Origin: Paracoccaceae bacterium
GTDB lineage: Bacteria; Pseudomonadota; Alphaproteobacteria; Rhodobacterales; Rhodobacteraceae
NCBI GenBank assembly: GCA_029246285.1
Contig: JAQWNW010000007.1
Span: 1-61,326 of the forward strand
DNA: 61,326 nt
Direction of reading: 5' to 3'
The position numbers and the translations under genes are program-made. Positions within the stretch are counted from its first letter, which is position 1. Every line of letters starts with the position of its first letter. Shown here piece by piece: positions 47,205 to 58,154 of the stretch. Under the pieces are notes generated by a model, which made no database searches, was not told the origin of the DNA, and saw only the letters and a list, made by a program, of their open reading frames with translations.

Positions 47205-48068
47205 CTATCGCTGACAGTTATCACAGTAAAAGGTTGATCTACCAGCTAATTTAATCTTTTTTATTTTCTTCGTGCAGCCTTGTGTATTACAGTCTTTTCC
47301 TTCGCTATCATACACATTAAATTGGTGCTGAAAATATCCCAGATTACCCTCTATATTCTTAAAATCCTTCAAAGATGAGCCTCCTGCCTTAATAGCTTCA
47401 AGTAGAGTTACACGAATCGCATTTACTAATTTCTCTAATTTCTCCAGTGAGATCGTACCAGCTAACCTCGTTGGTATAATCCCGGACCTCCACAAAGCTT
47501 CACAAACATAAATATTACCCAAACCACAAACATACTTTTGATTTAACAAGGAAGACTTAATCGTCGCTCTACTATTCTTAAACATTTCTGCTAAATAAAT
47601 TGCGCTAAATTGATTGCTGAGCGGTTCCACACCTAATGTTTTCATCATCTTATGATTTTGGATTTCATCTGAATTGCAAAGATCTATAAACCCAAAACGT
47701 CTTGGGTCATTATAAATTATTACTGTCCCATTCTCCAAAGTAAAAATGATATGATCATGTTTATCCAAATTGCCTTGGTTCAAGTGAAATGTAGAATGCC
47801 CCAATGTCTTTCCAGAATCTCGAATTAATACTCTGCCAGACATTCCTAAATGCATTATCATAGTTTCATTTGATGATAGATCGATTAATATGTATTTAGA
47901 TCTTCTCGTAATGTTTGAGATTAATTTACCTTCTAATCTAACCTTCATTCGACTTGGAAATGGCCATCTTAAATTAGGTCTATTAATCAATACATTGCTA
48001 ATTATCTGACCTTTAATTGTTTTTTCAAGACCTTTCATTACAGTTTCCACCTCAGGTAACTCTGGCAT
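47205..48068 (-). CDS. mutM: Formamidopyrimidine-DNA glycosylase
   Basis: A 287-residue Fpg that removes 8-oxoguanine and cuts the abasic site. The start MPELPEVETV carries the catalytic Pro2 and Glu3; a lysine in the expected region, YVCGLGNIYVCEALW for the helix-two-turns-helix, and a C-terminal four-Cys zinc finger (KDCNTQGC ... FYCDNCQ) are present. It is divergent from ubiE across a 180-base gap that must hold both promoters; no obvious operator is seen. Confidence 0.96.
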   Translation of the reverse strand: MPELPEVETVMKGLEKTIKGQIISNVLINRPNLRWPFPSRMKVRLEGKLISNITRRSKYILIDLSSNETMIMHLGMSGRVLIRDSGKTLGHSTFHLNQGNLDKHDHIIFTLENGTVIIYNDPRRFGFIDLCNSDEIQNHKMMKTLGVEPLSNQFSAIYLAEMFKNSRATIKSSLLNQKYVCGLGNIYVCEALWRSGIIPTRLAGTISLEKLEKLVNAIRVTLLEAIKAGGSSLKDFKNIEGNLGYFQHQFNVYDSEGKDCNTQGCTKKIKKIKLAGRSTFYCDNCQR

Positions 48069-48248
48069 CTAGACCTTCCTCAAATTAAATGAACAGGTTG
48101 GGTTGGGTACTATAAAAGACAAAATCGCAATTATATCTATTAATCATATTTTATTTTAAACATCCATTTTAAAAACAATTTAAACTGAAACATTCACATT
48201 TACGACATTCAAGCATATATTAGTATTCACCCTTTAGAAAGAAAGCCG

Positions 48249-48998
48249 ATGTCGAATACCGAAAATACAACACACTTTGGCAACAAGACTATTCTGAAAG
48301 AACTCAAATCAGAGATGGTAGGAGAAGTTTTCACCAATGTAGCAAAAAAATATGATTTAATGAATGATGTTATGTCATTAGGCATTCATCGTATTTGGAA
48401 AACCGCTTTAGTTGACTGGCTATCACCCAGAAATGGACAGGATTTGCTAGACGTAGCTGGTGGAACAGGGGATATTGCTTTTAGATTCCTAAAAAGAGCC
48501 CCTAAATCAAGAGTAACAGTGCTTGATATGACAGAAAAAATGCTTGTAGAAGGAAAAAGAAGAGCAGAAGCCCACAAATTTAAAGAAAATATAGATTGGA
48601 TCTGTGCTGATGCCATGAAGCTGCCATTCGAAGAAAATTCTTTTGATGCATACACGATAAGCTTTGGAATAAGAAACATAACTGATATCAAAGTTGCTCT
48701 CACTGAAGCGTTTAGAGTTTTGAAGCCTGGAGGAAGATTACTAGTTTTAGAATTCAGTCAAATTCCAATATCGAGATTACAAAAACTGTATGATTTATAT
48801 TCTTTCAAGGCTATACCAAGAATGGGTAAGGTCATTGCAGGTGACAAAGATAGTTATCAATATTTGGTAGAATCAATTAGAAAATTCCCAAATCAAGAAG
48901 AATTTCTGAAATTATTACAAGCCGCAGGTTTTGAGAATGCTAAATATAGAAATCTAAGCCTAGGGATTGCCGCGCTACATTCTGGTTGGAAAATTTAA
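48249..48998 (+). CDS. ubiE: Demethylubiquinone/demethylmenaquinone C-methyltransferase
   Basis: A 249-residue SAM methyltransferase of ubiquinone synthesis. [21 protein letters not shown], shown partly, [37 protein letters not shown] and VLEFSQIP are the UbiE landmarks. It methylates the benzoquinol ring carbon. The next gene ubiB overlaps or abuts its end, the usual alphaproteobacterial ubiE-ubiB pair. Confidence 0.96.
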   Translation: MSNTENTTHFGNKTILKELKSEMVGEVFTNVAKKYDLMNDVMSLGIHRIWKTALVDWLSPRNGQDLLDVAGGTGDIAFRFLKRAPKSRVTVLDMTEKMLVEGKRRAEAHKFKENIDWICADAMKLPFEENSFDAYTISFGIRNITDIKVALTEAFRVLKPGGRLLVLEFSQIPISRLQKLYDLYSFKAIPRMGKVIAGDKDSYQYLVESIRKFPNQEEFLKLLQAAGFENAKYRNLSLGIAALHSGWKI

Positions 48999-50527
48999 AG
49001 GTGCGTGGACCTCACAATATATGGCGACTTATAAGAACAGGTGCAACTTTTGAGAGAACCGGCGCCATGAGTATAGCTCTTGAGGCGCTAAATGCACCTA
49101 AGAGTATTCGTTTAGCAGCTCGGTTTCTAGGCTGGCCTTTCAAATTGCTTGGATACAAAGGTGACAAAACACAGCCGCCAATCCTTAGAGCTATAAGTGC
49201 GCTTGGCCCAGCCTATATAAAATTTGGCCAGTTGCTTTCCACAAGACCCGATATTGTGGGAAGCTCATTATCAACTGAACTAAAGGTCTTGCAGGATCGA
49301 ATTCCTCCATTTTCCAGAGAACTTGCTATCAAAACTGTAGTTTCTGAATTACAAGCACCACTAGATTCTATTTTCTCGAGTTTTTCTGAACCAGTTGCAG
49401 CAGCTTCAATAGCCCAGGTACATAAAGCAAAACTTAAAGCTGATGGAGCAGAAGTAGCAGTAAAAGTTTTACGGCCAAATATTGCCAAGGCTTTCAAACG
49501 AGATATCGATGCATTTTTTTTCGCCGCTCGTGTCATTGAAATCCTGTCTCCTGCTTCTCGAAGACTTCGGCCAACAGATGTTATCAATCACTTTAATAAT
49601 GTAGTAAAAGGTGAATTAGACTTATTGCAAGAAACTGCAGCTGGGTCCGAATTTGAAGCTACGACTTTAAATGATCAAAAATTTCAAGTACCACATATCC
49701 ATTGGCACTTATCAAGTCAGAGTGTTATGACGCTGGATTGGGCAGACGGCATTGCCCTAGGAAACGTTGCCGAGCTTGATAACGCAGGTCATGATTTAAA
49801 TGACTTGGCAAGGCGAATTATAGAAACTTTTTTAAGACATGCCTTAAGAGATGGGTATTTTCATGCCGATATGCATCAAGGTAATCTTAAAGTTGCACCT
49901 AACGGCGATCTAATTGCATTAGATTTTGGTATTATGGGAAGAATTGATGAGTATACCCGAAGGGTATATGCGGAAATAATAATGGGGTTCATAAATAGGG
50001 ATTACAAACGAATTGCTGAAGTACATTTCGAAGCGGGTTATGTGCCCAAAAACCAAGACGTTGATGCTTTTGCGCAGGCATTGCGTGCAGTTGGGGAGCC
50101 TATTTTTGGTGAGGATGCCAGTAAAATATCTATGGCTAAGCTTTTAACGCAGTTATTTGATGTAACAGAACGTTTTGGAATGGAAACTCGTACCGAATTA
50201 ATTTTACTGCAGCGTACAATGGTTGTTGTGGAAGGTGTCGCACGTTCACTTGATCCCAACATCAACATGTGGAACGTTGCCAAACCAATCGTCGAAAATT
50301 ACATCAAAGAAAATATTGGACCTAAAGCTTTTTTCAAAGATTTCATAAAAACTATTCAAGTTCTTTCCAGGGTCGGGCCCCAGTTACCATCAATAATTGA
50401 AGCTTTAAAAGAAAAATTAGAAAACCCATCAAATGAAAAAGTATCTTCAAATAAACCAAATATATTTTGGCTACTTATTGGAAGCGCAATTACTCTTCTG
50501 ATAGGGTTAATTGTATACAGTATTTAG
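48986..50527 (+). CDS. ubiB: Ubiquinone biosynthesis ABC1-like kinase
   Basis: A 513-residue (or 508) UbiB. The family KxGQ motif is in [13 protein letters not shown], the A-rich nucleotide loop in [18 protein letters not shown] supplies the Lys, [12 protein letters not shown] the catalytic loop and ALDFGIMGR the metal site; two hydrophobic segments close the protein. Two starts compete: TTG at 48986 inside ubiE and GTG at 49001 just after its stop; neither has a strong ribosome site. It supports ubiquinone assembly at the membrane. Its end overlaps the convergent kinase gene by 21 bases. Confidence 0.94.
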   Translation: MENLKVRGPHNIWRLIRTGATFERTGAMSIALEALNAPKSIRLAARFLGWPFKLLGYKGDKTQPPILRAISALGPAYIKFGQLLSTRPDIVGSSLSTELKVLQDRIPPFSRELAIKTVVSELQAPLDSIFSSFSEPVAAASIAQVHKAKLKADGAEVAVKVLRPNIAKAFKRDIDAFFFAARVIEILSPASRRLRPTDVINHFNNVVKGELDLLQETAAGSEFEATTLNDQKFQVPHIHWHLSSQSVMTLDWADGIALGNVAELDNAGHDLNDLARRIIETFLRHALRDGYFHADMHQGNLKVAPNGDLIALDFGIMGRIDEYTRRVYAEIIMGFINRDYKRIAEVHFEAGYVPKNQDVDAFAQALRAVGEPIFGEDASKISMAKLLTQLFDVTERFGMETRTELILLQRTMVVVEGVARSLDPNINMWNVAKPIVENYIKENIGPKAFFKDFIKTIQVLSRVGPQLPSIIEALKEKLENPSNEKVSSNKPNIFWLLIGSAITLLIGLIVYSI

Positions 50528-51352
50528 AAAATCTTTTTCTTTTAAAAATGCTTCTTGATAATCTTTATCACCTTGCCCTGCTCGCCAAAAACAATATGCT
50601 GCAATCCTAATATGATATAAATGACCTAATACTTCATATCTATCTGCAATTTCGTTATTTTCGTAAAATTTTATAAAATTTTTTCTGGTAATTAAATCTA
50701 ATTCTCCCTCCCCATATAAATGGTGCATTGCTGGCGACAAGGCACAAGCTATATCTTCAGTCGGGTCACCAATCGCGCAACACTGCCAATCAATAAAAAC
50801 TGCGTTCTTTCCGTTATCAACAATATTTCCAGCGACTGGATCACCATGAATAATTGATTGAATTTGACTGTCAGGAATATTGGGATCATTCGGTAGATTT
50901 AACTCATGCAGGTCCCCGCCGTGTAGTAAGTTTTTACATTGCTGCAATAGATTTTTACTAGAACTATCTCGCCTTTTTAAAACAATATTTTGAGTAGGAA
51001 TCGAGTGCAATTTTAACAGTGATTGAGCAATTTTTTCTGAAGGTACTTTAAAAACTGGACCATCAACAAATTTGTAAACTAAGACAGGTCCAATTTTGAG
51101 TTGCTTAAAATAAAGTAGGTCAGGAGCAAGTGACGTTCCTTTCAAAAAATCCAAAACTCTTTGTTCATCTACGGGATTATTTGGAAATAATTCTGACGTC
51201 CTATTTTGCTTATATAATTTGCATACCTTATCACCAATACGCCAAACCACATTTGACCTTCCCCCTGAAAGGGGTTTCCAAATTTGGTTTTTACCAACTA
51301 TTCCTGTTTCTTCTAAAATTGGCCTTAAGATTTTTGCAGAATCAGAATTCAA
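50507..51352 (-). CDS. APH-fold kinase (choline/thiamine kinase-like)
   Basis: A 281-residue protein of the choline/aminoglycoside kinase superfamily. The glycine-rich segment is LSGGRSNVVWRI, the Brenner loop SIIHGDPVAGNIV with Asp and Asn, and the metal-binding Asp is in VFIDWQCCAIGD. The specificity is unknown; choline, ethanolamine and thiamine are candidates. It overlaps the FAH gene upstream by 4 bases, so the two are co-expressed, and its C-terminal coding end overlaps ubiB tail-to-tail. Confidence 0.8.
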   Translation of the reverse strand: MNSDSAKILRPILEETGIVGKNQIWKPLSGGRSNVVWRIGDKVCKLYKQNRTSELFPNNPVDEQRVLDFLKGTSLAPDLLYFKQLKIGPVLVYKFVDGPVFKVPSEKIAQSLLKLHSIPTQNIVLKRRDSSSKNLLQQCKNLLHGGDLHELNLPNDPNIPDSQIQSIIHGDPVAGNIVDNGKNAVFIDWQCCAIGDPTEDIACALSPAMHHLYGEGELDLITRKNFIKFYENNEIADRYEVLGHLYHIRIAAYCFWRAGQGDKDYQEAFLKEKDFLNTVYN

Positions 51353-52167
51353 TTTGCATCTTTTATCGGATTAACTAACGTTCCAATCTTAGTGATCTCA
51401 ACTTCAATTTTGTCACCATGTTTCATCCATACTGGCGGCTTTCTTGCAGCTCCAACCCCTCCTGTTGTTCCTGTAATAATAACATCTCCCGGTTCCAGCG
51501 CTGTAAACGTCGAAATATAAGCAATTAGTTTTGGGATGTTAAAGACCAGATCACTAATTGGCGCAGCTTGCATTATTTTACCGTTTAATCTTGTTTCTAT
51601 TTCTAATTTAGAAGGTTCTTCAATTTCATCTTTAGTCACCAGCCACGGACCAAATCCCCCCGTTGCCTTGAAATTTTTACCAGCTGTAAATTGAGATGTG
51701 TGTCGTTGCCAATCCCTTATTGATCCATCATTGTAGCAAGAATAACCAGCAATTGCATTCACCGCATTGTTTTCTGAAATTTTTCTACCACCCTCTCCAA
51801 TGATTACGGCTAACTCACCTTCATAGTCAAACTTAACTGATTCTTGAGGTGCCAGCATAGGCTCGTTATGGCCGACCTGACTGTTAGCAAATCTAGTAAA
51901 TAACAATGGATATTCTCCAGGCTCCCGACCCATTTCAGCAATATGGCTCGCATAATTCACTCCAACACATATAATTTTAGACGGGTTGGGTATTACTGGT
52001 TCAAATTTAATATCAGAAAGAGCGATCAAATCACCATCTACCGAACTATCTCCAGATGCCAAAAAACTTTTTAGATCTGGATATTTACAACTAAAATCCA
52101 CAACGCTGTCACCTTGGACAACTCCAAATCCAGCAACACCATTTTTAGTAAAACTCATCAATTTCAT
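51349..52167 (-). CDS. FAH-family hydrolase/isomerase, second copy
   Basis: A 272-residue fumarylacetoacetate-hydrolase domain protein: KIICVGVNYASHIAEMG, FDYEGELAVIIGEGG, FTAGKNFKATGGFGPW and GDVIITGTTGGVG are canonical, with the metal-binding Glu and Asp positions intact. Family members act on 2-oxo-3-ene acids and acylpyruvates. It is a paralogue of the HpaG-like protein at 4948 but not in the hpa operon, and might supply a step there. Its partner here is the downstream kinase. Confidence 0.85.
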   Translation of the reverse strand: MKLMSFTKNGVAGFGVVQGDSVVDFSCKYPDLKSFLASGDSSVDGDLIALSDIKFEPVIPNPSKIICVGVNYASHIAEMGREPGEYPLLFTRFANSQVGHNEPMLAPQESVKFDYEGELAVIIGEGGRKISENNAVNAIAGYSCYNDGSIRDWQRHTSQFTAGKNFKATGGFGPWLVTKDEIEEPSKLEIETRLNGKIMQAAPISDLVFNIPKLIAYISTFTALEPGDVIITGTTGGVGAARKPPVWMKHGDKIEVEITKIGTLVNPIKDAN

Positions 52168-52266
52168 AATTGATCTCCTATTTTTATTCTAGTTTAACTA
52201 AGATACAAATTAAGTACTAGTGAGTCTTTGGTATTTGAGACAATTTAACAAATAAATGGAAAAATA

Positions 52267-53037
52267 ATGAGCAACTTTTTATTCCACCAATATAACTACG
52301 GTTCTGATAATTACGGGGTTCTAGTTCATGATCCATTATCTTCAAAAACTGCGTGTATAGATGTAGGTGATGCAGATAAAGCGTTAAACGAACTAAAAAA
52401 TCAAAATTTGAAATTAGATGAAATCTGGATCACCCACCATCATGGTGATCACACTGAAGGTCTGTTAAAGCTAAAGCAAAAAACTGGTGCATTTGTTTAT
52501 GGACCAAAGCAAATCTCTCAATCAATCCATGGATTAGATAAAGAACTGACTCAGGGAGACGAATTTATTTTTTCAGATCAAAAGGTAAAAGTAATTCACA
52601 CCCCTGGACATACAACTGATATGATCAATTTCTACTTACCAAGCCAAAATATATTATTTTCAGGTGATACTTTATTTGCATTAGGTTGTGGTCGAATTTT
52701 CGAGGGTAACCCACTAATGATGTGGGAAAGCCTTCAAAAACTTATGGCTCTTCCTGAAGAAACTATTATTTATTGCTCTCACGAATATACGCTCGCAAAT
52801 GCTTATTTTAGCATTAGCGTAGACCCAACAAATCAAGCCTTAAAAGATAGAGTTAAAATTATCGAAGCTTTGAGAAATAAAGGCTTACCTACTATCCCAA
52901 CTAAATTGGGATTAGAGCTAAAAACAAATCCCTTTTTAAGAGCATCTAATCTTGAAATAAGAAAAAACTTAAACATGATTAAGGAAACAGATTCTGAAGT
53001 ATTTGAAAAAATCCGACTTCTAAAAGATAATTTTTAA
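52267..53037 (+). CDS. gloB: Hydroxyacylglutathione hydrolase (glyoxalase II)
   Basis: A 256-residue metallo-beta-lactamase-fold thiolesterase. The metal motif is THHHGDHTEG, followed by HTPGHTTDMI and the HEYTLANA segment typical of glyoxalase II. It hydrolyses S-lactoylglutathione to lactate and glutathione, detoxifying methylglyoxal. The ATG at 52267 follows AAATGGAAAAATA with a weak ribosome site. It converges with the HD gene, 3 bases apart. Confidence 0.93.
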   Translation: MSNFLFHQYNYGSDNYGVLVHDPLSSKTACIDVGDADKALNELKNQNLKLDEIWITHHHGDHTEGLLKLKQKTGAFVYGPKQISQSIHGLDKELTQGDEFIFSDQKVKVIHTPGHTTDMINFYLPSQNILFSGDTLFALGCGRIFEGNPLMMWESLQKLMALPEETIIYCSHEYTLANAYFSISVDPTNQALKDRVKIIEALRNKGLPTIPTKLGLELKTNPFLRASNLEIRKNLNMIKETDSEVFEKIRLLKDNF

Positions 53038-53040
53038 GCC

Positions 53041-53637
53041 TTACTCATATTGGTCTAATAATTCCGTGAATCGATTTTGAAATGCATGTCTAACCACTTT
53101 TGGAGAACGCAACTTTATTGAGAAAGAATTACTTGAATGACTTTTTGGTATGCCAAAAATTCGTCCCGCCTCAAATTTATCAAATCCCGCTATTTGGGTT
53201 GATTCTAGCCAAGCAGACATTTTATCAGCTACCTTAATATTCTTTTTAATCTTTACTGGTATATCAGAAGGCAACCCAAATCTCAACAAAATTGCTGCCA
53301 TTAAACGGTTATCCAGCTCATCATATCCCGGTCCAACCTTTGCTTTTACTGGAGAAATCATATCACCAATAACGTATTCTGGCGCATCATGAAGTAATGC
53401 AACTAATTTCCATTTCACTTCTGCCTTAGGATTTAACTTACTAAAAATCTTTTCGACTAAAAGTGAATGCTCAGCCACTGAATATGGATACTCTCCAACT
53501 GTCTGACCATTCCAACGTGCAACAAATGACAAACCGTGAGCTATATCTTCAATTTCAATGTCTACTGGCGATGGGTCTAACAAATCTAACCTTCTACCAG
53601 ATAGCATTCGTTGCCAAGCACGTACCTTTTTTTCCAT
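53041..53637 (-). CDS. HD-domain hydrolase (YfbR/5'-nucleotidase-like)
   Basis: About 198 residues from the ATG at 53637 (MEKKVRAWQRM). The HD-fold residues are visible: His in SVAEHSLLVEKI, His-Asp in VALLHDAPEYVIGDMISPVK, and Asp in IKVADKMSAWLE. The pattern resembles YfbR-type 5'-deoxynucleotidases and related HD phosphohydrolases. The substrate is probably a nucleotide, not proved. It is divergent from ahcY across 105 bases (53638-53742). Confidence 0.82.
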   Translation of the reverse strand: MEKKVRAWQRMLSGRRLDLLDPSPVDIEIEDIAHGLSFVARWNGQTVGEYPYSVAEHSLLVEKIFSKLNPKAEVKWKLVALLHDAPEYVIGDMISPVKAKVGPGYDELDNRLMAAILLRFGLPSDIPVKIKKNIKVADKMSAWLESTQIAGFDKFEAGRIFGIPKSHSSNSFSIKLRSPKVVRHAFQNRFTELLDQYE

Positions 53638-53742
53638 ACTTTTACCCACCTCACATAAGTTTATAAGTTTCTTTTATTACTCTTGTCACCTCATTATGTG
53701 GATGTTAGACGGCTCGCAAATAATATGTCAAAGGATAGTTAG

Positions 53743-55134
53743 GTGAAAGATTTTATAGTAAAGGATATTTCGTTATCCGAGTATGGCCGTAAGGAATTAA
53801 ATATAGCAGAGACTGAAATGCCTGGATTAATGGCACTGCGTGAAGAGTTTGGAAATTCCAAACCATTGAAAGGTGCTAGAATTGCAGGCTCCCTTCATAT
53901 GACAATACAAACAGCCGTACTAATCGAAACCCTAAAAGCTCTTGGTGCTGAAGTAAGATGGGCCTCATGCAACATTTATTCTACACAAGATCATGCAGCA
54001 GCAGCAGTTGCGGAAGCCGGTGTACCAGTATTTGCAATAAAAGGCGAAACCCTAGAAGAATACTGGCAATATGCTGATAAAATTTTCGATTTCCCGGAGG
54101 GTGGATGCAACTTAATTTTAGATGATGGAGGCGACGCTACTATGTATATTCTCATAGGGGCGCGTGTCGAGGCGGGTGAAAAAGATTTGATTGAAACGCC
54201 AAGTTCTGAAGAAGAAGTTGAATTGTTTAAACAAATCAAAAAACGGTTAGAACAAAGTCCAGGTTGGTTTACAAAACAAAAAGATATGATCCAGGGCGTT
54301 TCTGAAGAAACCACTACTGGAGTTCATAGACTATACCAATTAGTCGAAAATAATCTTTTACCTTTCCCAGCAATAAATGTGAATGATTCCGTTACAAAAT
54401 CTAAATTTGATAACAAATATGGATGTAAAGAGTCCTTGGTTGATGGTATCCGCCGAGCCACTGATACCATGATGGCCGGCAAGACAGCAGTTGTGTGCGG
54501 GTATGGCGACGTTGGCAAAGGATCGTCTGCATCTCTTAGAGGGGCTGGAGCTCGAGTAAAAGTAACAGAGGTCGACCCAATCTGTGCCTTGCAAGCAGCG
54601 ATGGATGGTTTTGAGGTAGTAACTTTAGAAGAAGCGGTTTCAACTGCAGATATTTTTATAACAACCACTGGCAATAAAGATGTTATTCGATTGGAACATA
54701 TGCGGGAAATGAAGGATATGGCAATTGTTGGTAACATTGGACATTTTGATAACGAGATCCAAGTAGCATCATTAAAAAATCATAAGTGGACAAACATTAA
54801 AGACCAAGTTGATATGATAGAAATGCCATCTGGAAATAGAATGATATTATTATCTCAGGGTAGATTGTTAAATTTGGGAAATGCTACAGGACATCCTTCT
54901 TTCGTAATGTCAGCTTCCTTTACAAATCAAGTTTTAGCTCAGATAGAATTATGGACTAAAGGAACAGAATATAAAAATGAAGTTTATATTTTACCCAAAC
55001 ATCTAGATGAAAAAGTTGCTAGATTACATCTTGATCGAATTGGTGTTCATCTAACGGAATTATCTGATGATCAAGCAGATTATATTGGAGTGTCGTCTGA
55101 AGGGCCATTTAAGCCTGAACATTATCGATATTAG
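53743..55134 (+). CDS. ahcY: Adenosylhomocysteinase
   Basis: A 463-residue enzyme that splits S-adenosylhomocysteine to adenosine and homocysteine, relieving product inhibition of methyltransferases. [56 protein letters not shown] for NAD and the C-terminal KPEHYRY are all canonical. The GTG start at 53743 has AAGGA 7 bases upstream. I looked for a SAH or SAM/SAH riboswitch in the leader and did not find a convincing one. Confidence 0.97.
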   Translation: MKDFIVKDISLSEYGRKELNIAETEMPGLMALREEFGNSKPLKGARIAGSLHMTIQTAVLIETLKALGAEVRWASCNIYSTQDHAAAAVAEAGVPVFAIKGETLEEYWQYADKIFDFPEGGCNLILDDGGDATMYILIGARVEAGEKDLIETPSSEEEVELFKQIKKRLEQSPGWFTKQKDMIQGVSEETTTGVHRLYQLVENNLLPFPAINVNDSVTKSKFDNKYGCKESLVDGIRRATDTMMAGKTAVVCGYGDVGKGSSASLRGAGARVKVTEVDPICALQAAMDGFEVVTLEEAVSTADIFITTTGNKDVIRLEHMREMKDMAIVGNIGHFDNEIQVASLKNHKWTNIKDQVDMIEMPSGNRMILLSQGRLLNLGNATGHPSFVMSASFTNQVLAQIELWTKGTEYKNEVYILPKHLDEKVARLHLDRIGVHLTELSDDQADYIGVSSEGPFKPEHYRY

Positions 55135-55235
55135 AAGCTACGCACGAGACTTTTAACAAACTATTATTTGATGAGTTGTGTAATCTATTGAAAGTTAATT
55201 AAATTGGAGACTCTCGCAAGGTCACGTCAATTTCA

Positions 55236-56204
55236 CTATGATTCATCCTCTCTTAAGGGCCGAGCTAAAAGATGCTCCATCGCTTGAACACTTGATATTT
55301 CTTGCTTAATAACCTTCGACACCATTTGAGTTATGGGCATTTCAATATCAAAATCATCGCCAAATTTGGCTATAATATGAGAGGTCTCACTACCTTCAAC
55401 GGTATCAAAATTTTTGTTTAAATCACCTTGTGAAAGAGCGTAGCCAAAAGAAAAATTCCTAGATTTCTTTGAACTACAGGTGAGCGATAAATCACCAAGA
55501 CCTGAAAGACCCATCAAAGTATTTTGGTTTCCACCCCTCACTTTTGCAAACCTTATCATTTCTGCAAAACCTCTGGTCATTAATGCAGCACGAGCACTTT
55601 CTCCCAATCCCGCTCCCATTGCTATTCCGCAAGCAATTGCAATTACATTTTTTAGAGCGCCACCAATTTGCAATCCTATTAAGTCAGTGCTCTGGTAAAG
55701 CCTTAGTGTCTTTGAAGAAAGAATTTTTTGAAAATCTGCCGTGGGTACTGTTGATCCTAAGGTCATAGCAGTAGGTTTTCCCTGTGCTAATTCTTGTGCG
55801 AATCCTGGACCAGTTAAAACCATTATATTATTTCTTGGTAAATATCTTTGTATGATTTCAGTAGGCAAATCACCTGTCTCCAACTCTGCCCCTTTACAAC
55901 AAGCAACGAGCGGTAGATTTTCCAGTTTAGTTTTATACACCCCCAAAAATTGTCTTAAACTTTGTGTTGGTATAGCCAACAAAACAATCTCACAGCTCAA
56001 TAAGGGCTCAAAATCTGATGTAGGTATTAATTTATTTGGAAACTTTATATTTGGTAAGAATCTTGAGTTTTCATTTAAGTGTTTTATTTCTTTCATTTGG
56101 GCCTGAGATCGCCCCCACAAAATAACACCATTGTTTTGATTGGCAATTGAAATAGCTAAGGCTGTCCCAAAAGCCCCTGCTCCCACAACTCCTACTGTTC
56201 TCAT
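55236..56204 (-). CDS. gpsA: Glycerol-3-phosphate dehydrogenase [NAD(P)+]
   Basis: A 322-residue GpsA making sn-glycerol 3-phosphate for phospholipids. [17 protein letters not shown] is the dinucleotide loop, [10 protein letters not shown] and [18 protein letters not shown] surround the active site, and [14 protein letters not shown] supplies the catalytic Lys. Its start overlaps the tsaD end by 4 bases. PlsC at 841 uses a downstream product of the same pathway. Confidence 0.95.
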   Translation of the reverse strand: MRTVGVVGAGAFGTALAISIANQNNGVILWGRSQAQMKEIKHLNENSRFLPNIKFPNKLIPTSDFEPLLSCEIVLLAIPTQSLRQFLGVYKTKLENLPLVACCKGAELETGDLPTEIIQRYLPRNNIMVLTGPGFAQELAQGKPTAMTLGSTVPTADFQKILSSKTLRLYQSTDLIGLQIGGALKNVIAIACGIAMGAGLGESARAALMTRGFAEMIRFAKVRGGNQNTLMGLSGLGDLSLTCSSKKSRNFSFGYALSQGDLNKNFDTVEGSETSHIIAKFGDDFDIEMPITQMVSKVIKQEISSVQAMEHLLARPLREDES

Positions 56205-57283
56205 GCTTTTGCACCCTTTTTTCCAGAGCCTAACATTGGCGAACTAATTTGATCTAGAGGCCACCGAGGCCTGGCACCCACACTCATGTCTGCTATCTTA
56301 CCAAGCTTGTACAATTCTATACCAGCCCAAGCTATAATTGCTGCATTATCTGTGCACAAATTAAGGGGGGGTGCATTAAAAATAACCTTTTGAGATTTAC
56401 ATAGGTTTTCTAATTTTGATCGAATTTCCAAATTTGCCGCCACTCCTCCTGCGATAGAAAATGACTTTGCTTTAGATCCAGTATGTTTAACGAAGCTATG
56501 AAATGCTATTTCGGTTTTTTTCAACAAAACATCGGAAATAGCTCTTTGAAAACTAGCACATAAATCTCTTCGGCTTATAGTAGACAAAGGTTGACCATCA
56601 AATTCCATTTTTTCTTTAAGTCTTAAAACAGCTGTCTTTAATCCAGAAAAAGATAAGTCACAGTCAGGTCTATCAATTAACGGTCTTGGAAGAGAGAAAG
56701 CCAACGGATTTCCAAGCTTTGCCTCTTTTTCAATTGATGGTCCACCAGGTTGCTTTAGATCAAGCAACTTCGCGATTTTATCAAAAGCCTCACCAGGGGC
56801 ATCGTCGATTGTACCACCTAATCTAACAAATTCTTCAGCGTTTTTTACTACTAAGAACTGACAATGCCCCCCAGAAATCAATAACATTAAATAAGGAAAG
56901 TTCATGTTATCTGTTAGTCGAGGTGTTAATGCATGACCGGCTAGATGATTCACACTAACTAATGGTAAATTAGCACCTACCGCTAAACCTTTAGCAAACA
57001 TCAATCCCGATAATACTCCTCCAATCAGACCAGGACCAGAGGTAACTGATATCGCATCAATATCCGAAAGTGTTAATAAAGAATGCTCTAAAGCGGATTT
57101 GGTTACTAAATCTAATTTCTCCACGTGAGCTCTAGCCGCTATTTCTGGCACAATACCACCAAAATTTTGATGCAATTCATTTTGCCCTGAGACTTCATTA
57201 GATAAAATTAATGGCTCATTATTTGGCTCATATCGAACCACAGCAGCAGCCGTGTCATCACAAGAACTTTCTATACCCAGCAT
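56201..57283 (-). CDS. tsaD: tRNA threonylcarbamoyl transferase component TsaD
   Basis: About 360 residues from the ATG at 57283 ([15 protein letters not shown]); the frame is open to 57316 but those residues are not family-like. The metal-binding pair is in [11 protein letters not shown], and [26 protein letters not shown]-like [10 protein letters not shown] and [12 protein letters not shown] are canonical. It adds the threonylcarbamoyl group to A37 of ANN-reading tRNAs. It overlaps gpsA by 4 bases and is divergent from hemD. Confidence 0.95.
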   Translation of the reverse strand: MLGIESSCDDTAAAVVRYEPNNEPLILSNEVSGQNELHQNFGGIVPEIAARAHVEKLDLVTKSALEHSLLTLSDIDAISVTSGPGLIGGVLSGLMFAKGLAVGANLPLVSVNHLAGHALTPRLTDNMNFPYLMLLISGGHCQFLVVKNAEEFVRLGGTIDDAPGEAFDKIAKLLDLKQPGGPSIEKEAKLGNPLAFSLPRPLIDRPDCDLSFSGLKTAVLRLKEKMEFDGQPLSTISRRDLCASFQRAISDVLLKKTEIAFHSFVKHTGSKAKSFSIAGGVAANLEIRSKLENLCKSQKVIFNAPPLNLCTDNAAIIAWAGIELYKLGKIADMSVGARPRWPLDQISSPMLGSGKKGAKA

Positions 57284-57368
57284 AGTAATCGCGCTTTTAT
57301 TAATATTTCGATACATAAAAAACGGTTACATCGTTGCGTTGATTATAACAATCCCGTTAAATACAAAA

Positions 57369-58058
57369 ATGAACGATAAAAAGATAGTTATTACTCGACC
57401 AATGCTGCAGTCAGATCGATTTAAAAGACAATTGATTGACGCTGGAATCGATAAAAATCAACTTTTAATTTCCCCTGTTATCGAAATTGAAAAGATAAAA
57501 AATGACCCAAAGATAGATAGTAATTCTATCATATTATTTACATCAGAAAATGCAGTTTTTAATTGGGATTGTAAGAATAAAAATAAATTTTCTTGTTATT
57601 GCGTAGGATTAAATACGACAAACTCAGCCAAAGAGCTTGGTCTTAACTCAAAATTTTTGGGTAAAGACATAAAGAGTTTCATAAAGAATTTTCCGCAAAA
57701 AGACAAAAATGATTATCATTATTTGAGAGGTGAAGATATTACGTTTGATTTGACCTTAAGTTTAAAGCGTATGGGAATAAAAATCAGAGAAACCATCGTA
57801 TACAAACAATTAGCAAAAAACCTTAGTGATCAAGCAAAATTATCCTTACAATCGAACGAAGAAACAACAATTGTAGTCTTTTCCAATCTATCTGCTCTAG
57901 CAATTGTGAACGAGTTAAATAAAATTAAACTCTCGAATACAAATTTTCTTTGCTTAAGTGCTAATATCGAAAAAACCCTCAAAAGCCATGGAATCGAAAA
58001 TACAAGAATATCCGATCAACCGAGTGTAGAAAGTATCATCAGTATCTTAACTGGTTAA
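57369..58058 (+). CDS. hemD: Uroporphyrinogen-III synthase
   Basis: About 229 residues from the ATG at 57369 (MNDKKIVITRPMLQSDRF); an open frame continues upstream to 57252 but overlaps tsaD. HemD is poorly conserved; support comes from the N-terminal VITRP, the two-domain layout with LFTSENAVF and YLRGEDITFDL, VYKQL between the halves, and the place between tsaD and the mitofilin/hemY pair. It closes the tetrapyrrole ring to uroporphyrinogen III. Sequence alone would give moderate confidence; context raises it. Confidence 0.85.
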   Translation: MNDKKIVITRPMLQSDRFKRQLIDAGIDKNQLLISPVIEIEKIKNDPKIDSNSIILFTSENAVFNWDCKNKNKFSCYCVGLNTTNSAKELGLNSKFLGKDIKSFIKNFPQKDKNDYHYLRGEDITFDLTLSLKRMGIKIRETIVYKQLAKNLSDQAKLSLQSNEETTIVVFSNLSALAIVNELNKIKLSNTNFLCLSANIEKTLKSHGIENTRISDQPSVESIISILTG

Positions 58059-58154
58059 TCATACAATAACATGACTTGTAGAGTTGATCCTTAAGATTTA
58101 AATTAAGACTAATATGTCTTATATCTCCAATAAATGTAACAGGAGTAAAAACAC

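Noticed and set aside
53638-53742. Possible SAH or SAM/SAH riboswitch before ahcY
   Set aside because: An ACGGCTCGC stretch recalls part of the SAH aptamer, but the paired core and spacing are missing. A covariance-model search would settle it.
57252-57368. Extended N-terminus for hemD
   Set aside because: The extension overlaps the tsaD start, has no HemD similarity, and VITRP begins right after the ATG at 57369.
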